Positions 21,494 to 29,526 of a stretch of 29,792 nucleotides of DNA are shown one piece after another (positions within the stretch are counted from its first letter, which is position 1; every line of letters starts with the position of its first letter). The notes under the pieces were generated by a model. That model was not told where the DNA came from. It ran no database searches and saw only the letters and a list, made by a program, of their open reading frames with translations. The translations under genes were made by a program, and so were the position numbers. Origin of the DNA: Actinomycetota bacterium (GTDB lineage: Bacteria > Actinomycetota > Thermoleophilia > Gaiellales > Gaiellaceae); the NCBI GenBank assembly GCA_005885085.1, contig VAXY01000071.1, positions 1 to 29,792 of the forward strand, written 5' to 3'.

Positions 21494-22339
21494 ATGCCGG
21501 ATCGGATCCGCGTCGCGTGCGTCCAGATGACGAGTCGCGCCGACAAGGCTGCGAACCTTGAAACGGCCGAGCGGCTCGTCGCGCAAGCCGCCGCCACCGG
21601 CGCGGATATCGTCGTCCTGCCGGAGAAGTGGAACGCGATCGGGGACGCGGCGGTGTATCACGCGACCGCGGAGCCGCTCGACGGCGGCGAGTCCGTCGCC
21701 GCGATGTCCGGCTGGGCCCGCACGCACGGAATCACCCTGGTCGGCGGCTCGATCGCCGAACGGCGCGACGGCCGGGAGAAGCTCTCCAATACGAGCATCG
21801 TGTTCGACTCCGACGGCGAGATCGTCGCGACCTACCGCAAGATCCATCTGTTCGACGTCGAGGTCGGCGGCGTCATCTACAGGGAGTCGGAGGCGGAGGA
21901 GCCCGGCGGCGAAGCGGTCCTCGCGGAGGCGGAGGACTGGAAGCTCGGGCTGTCGGTCTGTTACGACGTGCGCTTCCCCGAGCTGTACCGGATCCTCGCA
22001 CTGGAGGGCGCGCACATCGTGACGGTGCCGGCGCATTTCACGACGCCGACCGGCAAGGACCACTGGCAGGTGCTGCTGCGTGCGCGTGCGATCGAGAACC
22101 AGCTTTACGTCGTGGCGGCCGCGCAGGTCGGCGAGACGTTGCCGGGGAAGCCCGCGTACGGCCGCTCGCTGATCGTCGACCCGTGGGGACTCGTACTCGC
22201 GCAGGCGCCGGACGAGCAGACCGTCATCTCCGCCGAGCTGGACCGCGATCACCTGGAGGAGATCCGCGCGAAGCTGCCGTCGCTCGCGAACCGCCAGGCG
22301 AATGCGTACCGGTGGCCGGCACCGGTCTTACCGGGTTGA
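21494..22339 (+). CDS. Carbon-nitrogen hydrolase (nitrilase superfamily, Nit1/Nit2-like)
   Basis: The 281-residue protein has the Glu-Lys-Cys triad: E44 in VVLPEKWN, K116 in YRKIHLFD and C156 in LSVCYDVRFPELYR. These contexts best match the Nit1/Nit2 branch (deaminated glutathione amidase or omega-amidase), which repairs side products of transamination. ATG 21494 is used. Its TGA overlaps the TTG start of the next gene, which suggests coupled translation. Confidence 0.88.
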   Translation: MPDRIRVACVQMTSRADKAANLETAERLVAQAAATGADIVVLPEKWNAIGDAAVYHATAEPLDGGESVAAMSGWARTHGITLVGGSIAERRDGREKLSNTSIVFDSDGEIVATYRKIHLFDVEVGGVIYRESEAEEPGGEAVLAEAEDWKLGLSVCYDVRFPELYRILALEGAHIVTVPAHFTTPTGKDHWQVLLRARAIENQLYVVAAAQVGETLPGKPAYGRSLIVDPWGLVLAQAPDEQTVISAELDRDHLEEIRAKLPSLANRQANAYRWPAPVLPG

Positions 22340-23025
22340 CGACGCCCCGAGCGGTCCTCTTCGACGTCGACTTCACGCTCTGCCGGCCGGGGCCCGAGCT
22401 CTCAGCCGACCGTTACGCGCGCATCGCGGCGCGACACGGAGTCACGCTCGACGTCGAGCGGTACGAGGCGGCGCGCGAAGCGGCCGCGCTCAACCTCAAG
22501 CGCCATCCCGAGCTGCTGCACGACGACGCGATCTGGCATCGCTTCACCGCCGAGATCTTCCTCGGCATGGGCGGCCCGCAGGAGATCGCGTCCGAATGCG
22601 CGACCGAGATCGAGCAAGGCTGGGAGGTGTCGGAGAACTTCGAGCTCTTCGAGGACGCGCTGCCCGTGCTCGACGAGCTTCGCCGCGCAGGTCTCCGCAT
22701 CGGGCTCGTGTCGAACGGGATCCGTGACCTGACGGCGTTCGTCGCGCACCACGGTCTCGACGTCGACGCGATTGTCGACTCGCGGACGCACGGCCGGGTC
22801 AAGCCGCACCCGACGATCTTCCAGGCGGCGCTCGAGCTGCTCGGAGTGGACGCTGCCGATGCCGTCATGGTCGGCGACTCGCTCGAAGAGGACGTCGAGG
22901 GTGCCCGCGCGCTCGGCCTGCGCGCGATCCTGGTCGACCGCGAAGAGCGCCACCCCGAGGTCGAGGAGCGCCTGACCGATCTCTACGGCCTGCCGGCTGC
23001 GCTCGGCTTGAGCCGACCGGGTTGA
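22336..23025 (+). CDS. HAD-superfamily hydrolase
   Basis: The 229-residue protein has motif I FDVDFTLCRPGP (D and D; the usual DGT is DFT here), motif II LVSNGIR, motif III lysine in GRVKPHPTIF and motif IV VMVGDSLEEDVEGARALGLRAILVDR. The cap is helical. It looks like a small-molecule phosphatase of the Gph/YjjG type, with no specific substrate readable. The start is TTG 22336 (TTGA overlap with the amidase); GTG 22312 is an alternative in the same frame. Confidence 0.85.
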   Translation: MTTPRAVLFDVDFTLCRPGPELSADRYARIAARHGVTLDVERYEAAREAAALNLKRHPELLHDDAIWHRFTAEIFLGMGGPQEIASECATEIEQGWEVSENFELFEDALPVLDELRRAGLRIGLVSNGIRDLTAFVAHHGLDVDAIVDSRTHGRVKPHPTIFQAALELLGVDAADAVMVGDSLEEDVEGARALGLRAILVDREERHPEVEERLTDLYGLPAALGLSRPG

Positions 23026-23044
23026 GGGGTACTACGATCGCAGC

Positions 23045-23473
23045 ATGCCGGCCTGGCTGATCTGGGCGATCGCGGCCGTCCTGCTGGCGGTCGGCGAGGT
23101 CTTCACGCCGGGCATGTTCTTCCTCGGACCCGTCGCGCTCGCGGCGATCGCCGCGGGTGTCGCGGCGCTCGTCGGCCTCGGCGTCGTGATCCAGTTGCTG
23201 GTCTTCATCGCCGGTTCGGTCGCGTCAGTCTGGGTGCTGCGGCCGATCGCGCGCGCACACCTGCACATGCCCGCGGCGCTGCGCACGGGGACGGCGGCTC
23301 TGGAAGGTGCGAAGGCCGTCGTCGTCCACCGTGTCGACGTCAACGGCGGGCGAGTCCGGATCGGCGGCGAGGAATGGTCCGCGCGCGCGTACATGGAGGA
23401 CCAGGTGCTCGAGCCGGGCGCGCGCGTCGAAGTCGTCAAGATCGAAGGCGCTACGGCGCTCGTCTATCAGTAA
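23045..23473 (+). CDS. NfeD-like protein partnering the SPFH protein
   Basis: The 142-residue protein has two to three N-terminal membrane segments (about 4-68) and a C-terminal OB-fold (about 78-142). GTAALEGAKAVVVHRVDVNGGRVRIGGEEWSARAYMEDQVLEPGARVEVVKIEGATALVY is the NfeD C-terminal domain pattern. This is the short, protease-less form. It ends nine bases before the band-7 gene, and the two form the usual NfeD/stomatin operon for membrane microdomains or quality control. Confidence 0.88.
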   Translation: MPAWLIWAIAAVLLAVGEVFTPGMFFLGPVALAAIAAGVAALVGLGVVIQLLVFIAGSVASVWVLRPIARAHLHMPAALRTGTAALEGAKAVVVHRVDVNGGRVRIGGEEWSARAYMEDQVLEPGARVEVVKIEGATALVYQ

Positions 23474-23482
23474 GGAGACAAA

Positions 23483-24370
23483 ATGGCCGGCCTCATCGTC
23501 CTCCTCGTCGTCGCGGCCCTCGTGCTGCTCACCCTCGCACGAACCGTTCGCATCATTCCGCAGGCCCGTGCGGGCGTGGTCGAACGCCTCGGCCGCTACT
23601 CGCGGACGCTGACGCCAGGGCTCACGATCGTGGTGCCGTTCATCGATCGCATCCGGGACATGATGGATCTGCGCGAGCAGGTTGTCTCGTTCGATCCACA
23701 GCCGGTGATCACCGAGGACAACCTCGTCGTGAGCATCGACACGGTCATCTACTTCCAGGTCACCGATGCGAAGGCCGCCACGTACGAGATCGCGAACTAC
23801 ATCCAGGGAATCGAGCAGCTCACCGTCACGACCCTCCGCAACGTCATCGGTGGCATGGCGCTCGAGAAGACACTGACCTCGCGTGACGAGATCAACAACC
23901 AGCTCCGCGGCGTGCTCGACGAGGCGACCGGCAAGTGGGGGATCCGCGTCAACCGCGTCGAGCTGAAGGCGATCGATCCGCCGGCCTCGATCAAGGAGAC
24001 GATGGAGAAGCAGATGCGCGCCGACCGGGAGAAGCGCGCCGCGATCCTCACCGCCGAGGGCGTCAAGCAGTCGCAGATCCTGACCGCCGAGGGCGAGAAG
24101 CAGAGCGCCATCTTGCGAGCCGAGGGACAGCGGCAGGCGGCGATTCTGCAGGCCGAGGGGCAGGCAAAGGCAATCGACACGGTCTTCCGCGCCATCCACG
24201 AAGGTGACGCCGACCCGAAGCTGCTCGCCTACCAGTACCTGCAGGTGCTGCCACAGATCGCGCAGGGCGAGGCGAACAAGGTCTGGATCATTCCCAGCGA
24301 GGTCACGCGAGCGCTCGGCCAGCTGGGCTCGGCCCTTCCGGGCCGGAACGAGACCGGGTCGGAGACCTAG
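23483..24370 (+). CDS. qmcA: SPFH/band-7 protein (QmcA/stomatin-like)
   Basis: The 295-residue protein has an N-terminal membrane anchor (about 1-20), an SPFH domain (about 24-180, with VRIIPQARAGVVERLGRYSRTLTPG and FDPQPVITEDNLVVSIDTVIYFQV), then a coiled coil with four AEG-x-x-Q-type repeats of about 11 residues (AILTAEGVKQS, QILTAEGEKQS, AILRAEGQRQA, AILQAEGQAKA). Such repeats are common in the family. SHINE-Dalgarno AAGGAG lies directly upstream of ATG 23483. Its TAG and that of the convergent lipoprotein share one CTAG (24367-24370). Confidence 0.92.
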   Translation: MAGLIVLLVVAALVLLTLARTVRIIPQARAGVVERLGRYSRTLTPGLTIVVPFIDRIRDMMDLREQVVSFDPQPVITEDNLVVSIDTVIYFQVTDAKAATYEIANYIQGIEQLTVTTLRNVIGGMALEKTLTSRDEINNQLRGVLDEATGKWGIRVNRVELKAIDPPASIKETMEKQMRADREKRAAILTAEGVKQSQILTAEGEKQSAILRAEGQRQAAILQAEGQAKAIDTVFRAIHEGDADPKLLAYQYLQVLPQIAQGEANKVWIIPSEVTRALGQLGSALPGRNETGSET

Positions 24371-25200
24371 CCGGGGAGGAGCGCCGACGCGTCGACCACC
24401 TGGCTTGCGTCGGGCGGCTGGACGTTCACCTTCACGCCGAACGCGTAGAGGTCTTCGCTCATCGACATCGTGAACGCGCCGCCGGTCGCGCCGTTGAACG
24501 ACATGTCGATCTTGAGCCGCCGGACGCGCCCCTGGTCGTCGATCCAGGCCTCCGCGGGATACGACTGGACGCCTGTCAGCTTGCGCAGCATTTCGTACGT
24601 CTTGCCCAGCTCTTTGCTGCCCTTGGCGAGGCGACCGAGGTCGACGTTGAGGGTGTAATGCGTCGTGAAGACGCCGCGGACGCGGTCGAAGCCGATGGGA
24701 TGTGCGTCCTTCGACGCCATCAGCATCTGCAGTGTCTGCGACGGATCGGCCCGGTTCGCGTCCATGACCGAGCTCAGGTCGATGCCCTGCTTTTCCGCGA
24801 GCTTCTCCATGTCGAGCTTCACCCATTTGTCCGCCGCAAGCGTCCGGAACAGTTGTGAGCGCATGTACATGACGAGGCCGTGCCGGCCGTCCATGATCAT
24901 CTGCATCGTGGGGTCGACCACGCCGAGCTGCGCTTGCACGTCCGCGGGCAGCGTGAAGCGCATGTTCAGGGCTCCGGTGCGCGAGCGGCCGTCGAAGATG
25001 CCGGCACCGCTGAACGCCATGCCGCCGACTCCGTCGATGTTCATCGTCGCGGTGAACGAGACTCGCTCCGACTGTGAGGCGATGGTGGTGCTGGCCGCGT
25101 TCGCGACCGGGTCGAAGGACAGCGTGTCGCCGCCGCAGCCGACCAGTGCCGCGGCGCAGACGGCGGGACAGAGCAGCGAGAGGACGCGGCGGGCGGTCAT
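24367..25200 (-). CDS. Lipoprotein, LppX/LprAFG-like
   Basis: The 277-residue protein begins MTARRVLSLLCPAVCAAALVGC, a lipoprotein signal with lipobox LVGC. The mature part is beta-rich with alternating strands (FSGAGIFDGRSRTGALNMRFTLP, PAEAWIDDQGRVRRLKIDMSF), which fits the LolA/LppX-type concave fold of actinobacterial lipid-carrier lipoproteins. This fold call is inference from pattern. Exported and membrane-anchored location is well supported. The ATG at 25200 is used. Confidence 0.7.
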   Translation of the reverse strand: MTARRVLSLLCPAVCAAALVGCGGDTLSFDPVANAASTTIASQSERVSFTATMNIDGVGGMAFSGAGIFDGRSRTGALNMRFTLPADVQAQLGVVDPTMQMIMDGRHGLVMYMRSQLFRTLAADKWVKLDMEKLAEKQGIDLSSVMDANRADPSQTLQMLMASKDAHPIGFDRVRGVFTTHYTLNVDLGRLAKGSKELGKTYEMLRKLTGVQSYPAEAWIDDQGRVRRLKIDMSFNGATGGAFTMSMSEDLYAFGVKVNVQPPDASQVVDASALLPG

Positions 25201-25233
25201 CGTGTTGAAAATCGTCCGCCTGGGGAGCCGCGC

Positions 25234-26184
25234 CTATCCCCCGATTGAGGCACGCCAGGCGTCCGTGTGCTCCCCGAGCCCCGGCGGCGCGGGCGGCGAA
25301 GGCGTCTGGCCGAGCCATGCGGCGGCTTCCGCCAGGGTTGCGACAGGCCCGGCCATCACGTCCTCCCCCTCGAAGAGCTCGAGCCAGGCAGCGAGCGCGC
25401 GGGTCCTGACGATGGAGGCCAGCTCGGCCGCGAGCACCTCCTGATCCTCGTCATACTGCCGCTCGACGAGATCGGCGCGGCCGAGCAGCTCGCACAGCCG
25501 CTGCCAGAACTTCCGCTCGACCGGCGTGATCGTGAGGAAGCGGCCGTCGGCGGTCTCGTAAATGCGGTAGCACGCGAGCGCACCGGTGAGCGTCTGTTCC
25601 GGTTCGCCGTGCAGGCGGTGGGCCGCGAGGCGGTGCGCGTTGTGCGTCATCGAGACCGTGATGTGCCTGCCGCGACCCGTGCGTTCACGCTCGAGCAGAG
25701 CGGCGAGGATCTCGATCACCGTGTACAGAGCACCGCCTGCAAGATCTGCGATCTGCACGGGCGGCAAGACAGGCGCCGTATCGGCCAGCAGTCCGGCCCA
25801 GCCGACGTAGTTGAGGTCGTGTCCGGCGCTGCGGTCGCCGGCGCCGAAGCCGGTGATGGAGCAGTAGACGACGGAGTCCGGCATGTCGCCCGCTCCGATT
25901 CCGAGCCGCCCTGCGACGCCCGGCCGGAACCCTTCGAGCACGACGTCGGCACGCGTGCACAACGCCCGACCGAGGTCGGGATCCCGGTCGAGGTCCCAGA
26001 CGACTGACTCCTTCCCTCCGTTCAGCGCCGCGTCCCAACCCGGAGCGACGGAGCGCAGTGGATCGCCCGCCGGCGTCTCGACGCGGACGACGCGCGCGCC
26101 CCGCTGCAAGAGCTCGCGGCTGGCGAAGGGGCCCGGCAGGTAGCGGGTGAAATCGACGACAAGAGTCCCTGCAAGTGGCTGCAC
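25234..26184 (-). CDS. CoA transferase family III (CaiB/BaiF-type)
   Basis: The 316-residue protein shows the family III pattern: LAGTLVVDFTRYLPGPFASRELLQRGARVVRVETPAGDP, then VLEGFRPGVAGRLGIG, ITGFGAGDRSAGHDLNYVGWAGLL and IADLAGGALYTVIEILAAL, with the D of IADLAGG at the usual catalytic aspartate site. It is a little shorter than the common 380-400 residues, ending soon after PGLGEHTDAW. It moves CoA between acyl groups or acts as a racemase. GTG 26184 is chosen; it is one base from the divergent tetR ATG. Confidence 0.87.
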   Translation of the reverse strand: MQPLAGTLVVDFTRYLPGPFASRELLQRGARVVRVETPAGDPLRSVAPGWDAALNGGKESVVWDLDRDPDLGRALCTRADVVLEGFRPGVAGRLGIGAGDMPDSVVYCSITGFGAGDRSAGHDLNYVGWAGLLADTAPVLPPVQIADLAGGALYTVIEILAALLERERTGRGRHITVSMTHNAHRLAAHRLHGEPEQTLTGALACYRIYETADGRFLTITPVERKFWQRLCELLGRADLVERQYDEDQEVLAAELASIVRTRALAAWLELFEGEDVMAGPVATLAEAAAWLGQTPSPPAPPGLGEHTDAWRASIGG

Positions 26185-26185
26185 T

Positions 26186-26815
26186 ATGCTGCGTAGATTG
26201 ACTGACCGGTCAACAGGCCAAGAGGACAAGCGGCGCCTCATCCTCGACGCGGCCGTCCGGGTTTTCGCGCGCAAGGGCTACCACACCTCCCGCGTGAGCG
26301 ACATCGCGGAGGAGGCAGGGGTCGCGCACGGGTTGCTCTACCACTACTTCCGCTCGAAGGAGGAGCTGCTCGAGACGATCTTCCGCGAGACCTGGCGCGA
26401 CGTGCTCGATGCGGTGCGGTCGATCGAGGAGACGGACGAGACGGCGCGCGAGCGGCTCGCGGGCGTCGCGAAGATCCTCCTCCGTGCCTGGCGGCGCGAT
26501 CCCGACCTCGTGCGTGTGCTCGTGCGGGAGGTGACGCGCAGCTCGCACCTGCAGCGGCGCGTCGACGAGATCGACCAGGCGTTCGCCGGGCTCGAGCGGA
26601 TCATCGCGCGCGGCCAGGAGGAGGGCGAATTCCGCGCAGACGTCGATCCGCGCATGGTCAGCTACGTGTTCTACGGTGCGCTCGAGGAGATCCTCACCGG
26701 CTGGGTGCTCGGGCAGCTCGACGACGGCGACGAGCAGATCGCCCTGGCCGAACAGACGGTGATCGAGGTCGTCTGCGGCGGCCTGGTGCGCGATCGCGAG
26801 GCCGCTCCGCTCTAG
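26186..26815 (+). CDS. TetR-family regulator
   Basis: The 209-residue protein has an N-terminal HTH (KRRLILDAAVRVFARKGYHTSRVSDIAEEAGVAHGLLYHYFRSKEELL, about 15-62) and a helical ligand domain. It resembles the group that regulates fatty-acid and acyl-CoA genes, which fits the divergent CoA transferase. ATG 26186 is used; TTG 26198 is an alternative. Neither it nor the divergent gene has a Shine-Dalgarno sequence, and the TGACCGGTCA operator candidate lies inside its first codons. It stops four bases before the MFS gene. Confidence 0.88.
   Translation: MLRRLTDRSTGQEDKRRLILDAAVRVFARKGYHTSRVSDIAEEAGVAHGLLYHYFRSKEELLETIFRETWRDVLDAVRSIEETDETARERLAGVAKILLRAWRRDPDLVRVLVREVTRSSHLQRRVDEIDQAFAGLERIIARGQEEGEFRADVDPRMVSYVFYGALEEILTGWVLGQLDDGDEQIALAEQTVIEVVCGGLVRDREAAPL
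26198..26213. promoter_or_regulatory. Candidate TetR operator
   Basis: TTGACTGACCGGTCAA contains the perfect palindrome TGACCGGTCA (26203-26212). TGAC...GTCA dyads of this sort are common operators for TetR repressors of acyl-CoA metabolism. It lies within the first ten codons of tetR and just upstream of the divergent CoA transferase, so it could block both promoters. Binding is inferred from position and symmetry. Confidence 0.5.
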
Positions 26816-26818
26816 TTC

Positions 26819-28090
26819 GTGGCACAGCTGACCGCCCAAGCCCCGGCGCGCGCACCCGCCGTCAGCCGCCGTCTCTTCTGGACGCTCGGGCTCGGCGCAT
26901 TCGGGCTCGCCTTCTCGATCACGACGACGGCCGCCTACCTGCCGCCGCTGCTGCATCGCTTCACGGAGTCCGGCACGCTGATCGGCTTGGTGCTCGGGGC
27001 CGAAGGCGTGTTCGCGCTCGCGCTCTCCCCGGTGATCGGGCCGTGGAGCGACACGTTCCACACTCCGCTCGGGCGCCGGCGCCCGTTCATGCTCGCGGCG
27101 ATCGGCCCGCTGGGCTTCTGCCTGCTGCTGATGCCGTTCATGCCGAACCTCTGGACGACGACGCTGATCGTGCTCGCGTTCTTCTTCGCCTACTACGTCT
27201 ACGAGCCGCCGTATCGCGGCCTGTATCCCGACCTGCTGCCGCCGTCGACGTACGGCCGCGCTCAGGGGATCCAGCACGTGTTGCGCGGGATCGCGCTCGG
27301 CTTGGCGCTCGTCGGCGGCGGCTTTCTTTTGAAGGTGTGGCATGCCGCGCCATTCGTGCTCGCCGCCCTCGTGACGACGGCCGCCTGCGGGGCGACGATC
27401 CTCTGGGTCTCCGAGGACGGCGGCCACGGACGCGTGTTCGAAGGCGTCGCCGCGTACTTCAGGCGCAGCTGGGGCATCCTGCAGGAGGAAGCAGAGGTGC
27501 GACGCTTCCTGCTCGCCAACGCCGCGTGGGAAGGGACCTTCGCGGCGGCGCGCACGTTCGTCGTCCTGTACATCATCGACGGGCTGCACGAGTCCAAGAC
27601 GATCTCCTCCGCGGTGCTCGGCGCCGTGGCGACCGGGTACGTGATCGCGGCGGTGTTCGCCGGGCGCCTGGGCGACCGCTTCGGGCTCGCACGTGTCGTC
27701 TTCTTCGCGTCGTTCGTGTACGGCGGCGGCTTCATCGTGGCCGGGACGGCGACGACGTGGCACAACTGGTACTTCGGGCTGATCGTTCCCGTCTCGGTCG
27801 CCGGCGGGACGGTGATGACGCTCGCATGGGGCCTGCTGTTCAAACTCATGCCGGAGCAGCATCGCGGCGCGGTTTCCGGGCTGGCGACGACGACGAAAGG
27901 GCTCGGGCTGCTGCTCGGCGCACCGGTCGCCGGTGCGGCGATCGACCTCGCGCGGCCGTTCATGCACTCCACCGACGGCTATCAAGTCCTGTGGCCCGTC
28001 TGCGGGATCCCGATCCTCGCCGCGATTCCCCTCGTCGCGCGCATGATGCGCGTCGAGCCGAGCGGCAAGGTCGAGCCGACGGTCGGCTGA
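26819..28090 (+). CDS. MFS transporter (SLC45/GPH sugar-type)
   Basis: The 423-residue protein has about 12 membrane segments. The loop GPWSDTFHTPLGRRRPFMLAAIGPLGF matches the SLC45/GPH-type (glycoside or sucrose) transporter group, which has the GxxSDxxxxxxGRRRPF motif. A second motif, AGRLGDRFGLARVV, lies at the start of the other half. The substrate is unknown. The GTG start is four bases after the tetR stop, so the three plus-strand genes from tetR on form an operon. Confidence 0.85.
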   Translation: MAQLTAQAPARAPAVSRRLFWTLGLGAFGLAFSITTTAAYLPPLLHRFTESGTLIGLVLGAEGVFALALSPVIGPWSDTFHTPLGRRRPFMLAAIGPLGFCLLLMPFMPNLWTTTLIVLAFFFAYYVYEPPYRGLYPDLLPPSTYGRAQGIQHVLRGIALGLALVGGGFLLKVWHAAPFVLAALVTTAACGATILWVSEDGGHGRVFEGVAAYFRRSWGILQEEAEVRRFLLANAAWEGTFAAARTFVVLYIIDGLHESKTISSAVLGAVATGYVIAAVFAGRLGDRFGLARVVFFASFVYGGGFIVAGTATTWHNWYFGLIVPVSVAGGTVMTLAWGLLFKLMPEQHRGAVSGLATTTKGLGLLLGAPVAGAAIDLARPFMHSTDGYQVLWPVCGIPILAAIPLVARMMRVEPSGKVEPTVG

Positions 28091-29077
28091 TGGCCGGCTG
28101 GGACCTGCTGCGCGATCTCGAGCTCGTCGTCGATTCGTTCCAGACCGAGCGGCGCTCGGTCGAGGTCTCGACAGAGTTCACCCGCGTGACAACGACTGTC
28201 GTGTTCGGCGGCGGCGGGGAGGAGGGGCGCGGCGAAGACGTGACGTACACCACGGAGGATCACGAATGGTTCCTGGCCGTCGACCCGCCGGGCGCTACAA
28301 GCCTCGCCGACTTCTCGCGGCGGCTCGACGAGCTCGTGCTCTTCTCGGGCGATCCGAAGATGGAGGCGTCCGCGGACTACCGGCGCGGCCCTCGATCTGG
28401 CGCTGCGGCAGAACGGCACGAACCTCGGCGACGCGCTCCGACGTGAGTACAGGCCGGTGCGCTTCGTCGTGTCCACGCGCGGCGATGCCTTCGCGTGGCT
28501 CGAGGCGGCACCTGAGCTCGAGCTGAAGCTCGACCCAGACAACGAGTGGGAGCGGGCCTTCATGGAGCGGCTCGCCACCACCGGTCGCGTGCGTGTGCTC
28601 GACCTGAAGGCGTACTACCGAGGGACCGTTGTCGAGGTCGAGCCGAATCCGACGCTCTACCGCACGGTCGTGGACCTGTTCCCCCAAGTCGTGCTCGAGG
28701 ACGCGTGGCTCGAGGGCGAGTGTGGCGAGGTCATCCGGCCCGAGGCGTCGCGGTTGAGCTTCGACGCGCCGATCCATTCGGTGGACGACGTCCGGTCGCT
28801 CGACGTCGAGCCGGGTTGGATGAACATCAAGCCCTCGCGGTTCGGGACGGTGGCGCGCCTGCTTGAATGCATCGAGTACTGCGACGCGCGTGGGATCCGG
28901 ATGTACGGCGGCGGCCAGTTCGAGCTTGGCGTCGGCCGGCTACAGATTCAGGCGCTCGCGTCGCTCTTCTATCCCGACGGCCCGAACGACGTCGCGCCGA
29001 GTGACTACAACACCGGCGCCCCGCGGCCCGGCCTCCCCGAGAGCCCGCTGCCCGCCCCCAGCGGCCTCGGCTTCTAG
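28090..29077 (+). pseudogene. Enolase-superfamily protein, frameshifted
   Basis: Two frames together make one protein. The first starts at ATG 28090 (overlapping the MFS TGA) and is read to about 28386, ending ...KMEASADYRR. The second frame resumes at about 28385 with AALDLALRQNGTNLGDALRREYRP and runs to 29077. The second part carries a VLDLKAYY motif, LEDAWLEG, and MNIKPSRFG, with the MYGGGQFELGVGRLQIQALASLFYPDGPNDVAP region of a specific enolase-like group. Homologues have WAFES-type residues between the two frames, so a deletion of about 17 bases near 28386 fits. It may be a pseudogene or a sequencing or assembly error; the substrate is unknown. Confidence 0.7.
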
Positions 29078-29103
29078 GCCACGCCTTCGCGGGACACCTC
29101 CGC

Positions 29104-29362
29104 GGGTCTGACCCTCGGCTCGACCGATCGCATGCGAGACATGTCCAGGGACAGGTCACCTGCCTGGCACGATTCGCGGGAAATGCGGCGCCTTTGCGGA
29201 CGGACAGGTCCGCGGGTCTGACCCCAGGGTCGTGTCGCGTCCGGATTGGTCCGAAGGTCTGACCCCGGGGCATGTGTGATTCGGACTAGCCCAGGGGCTG
29301 TCCCTAGGCATGTCCGCTACGCCGCGAGGCTGGGGTCAGACCCCCCTTCGGGATCAGACCCC
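29104..29362. repeat. Cluster of GGTCTGACCC-type palindromic repeats
   Basis: The motif occurs at 29104-29115 (GGGTCTGACCCT), 29214-29225 (GGGTCTGACCCC), 29256-29270 (GGTCTGACCCCGGGG), 29332-29346 (GGGGTCAGACCCCCC) and 29350-29362 (GGGATCAGACCCC). A second motif, CAGGGACAGG or GGGGCTGTCCC, is interspersed (about 29147 and 29293). The stretch 29078-29507 contains no gene. Copies of this sort occur as dispersed repeats in many high-GC genomes; their role is not known to me. Confidence 0.7.
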
Positions 29363-29374
29363 ATCAAGGCCGGA

Positions 29375-29402
29375 GCGTAAGCCGAGCGAAGCCGGCTTAC
29401 GC
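29375..29402. repeat. 10-bp stem hairpin
   Basis: GCGTAAGCCG (29375-29384) and CGGCTTACGC (29393-29402) form a perfect stem with an 8-nt loop. It is the first of three consecutive hairpins in the intergenic repeat zone. Confidence 0.6.
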
Positions 29403-29442
29403 GCAGGCGCACGGAAGGGAACAGCCGCCGACCTGCCCTAGA

Positions 29443-29471
29443 GCGCGCGGGCTCTGCCCGCGCGCGCTTTT
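29443..29471 (+). terminator. GC-rich hairpin followed by TTTT
   Basis: GCGCGCGGGC (29443-29452) pairs with GCCCGCGCGC (29456-29465), loop TCT, followed two bases later by TTTT (29468-29471). It would terminate plus-strand transcription past the enolase-like gene. On the minus strand there is no T-run. Confidence 0.5.
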
Positions 29472-29493
29472 CCGCGAAGCGGCGTACCCACTC

Positions 29494-29526
29494 CGTGCAC
29501 GCGCGCGCTACGCGCGCGCGTGCACG
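29494..29526. repeat. 15-bp perfect hairpin, (CG)-alternating
   Basis: CGTGCACGCGCGCGC pairs perfectly with GCGCGCGCGTGCACG around a 3-nt loop (29509-29511). It is alternating purine-pyrimidine and so could form Z-DNA. The TAG stop of the acyl-CoA dehydrogenase (29510-29508, minus) falls in the loop. Confidence 0.7.

Noticed and set aside
20228..22252. Long minus-strand frame (674 codons) overlapping the MFS and amidase genes
   Set aside because: It runs out of frame through two genes with clear motifs and has arginine-rich, low-complexity content.
24043..24172. Tandem AEG-x-x-Q repeats in the SPFH protein as a novel repeat
   Set aside because: Such coiled-coil repeats are normal in the QmcA/stomatin family.
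29104..29362. CRISPR array
   Set aside because: Units are 10-15 bp palindromes at irregular spacing, with no constant repeat length or spacers.
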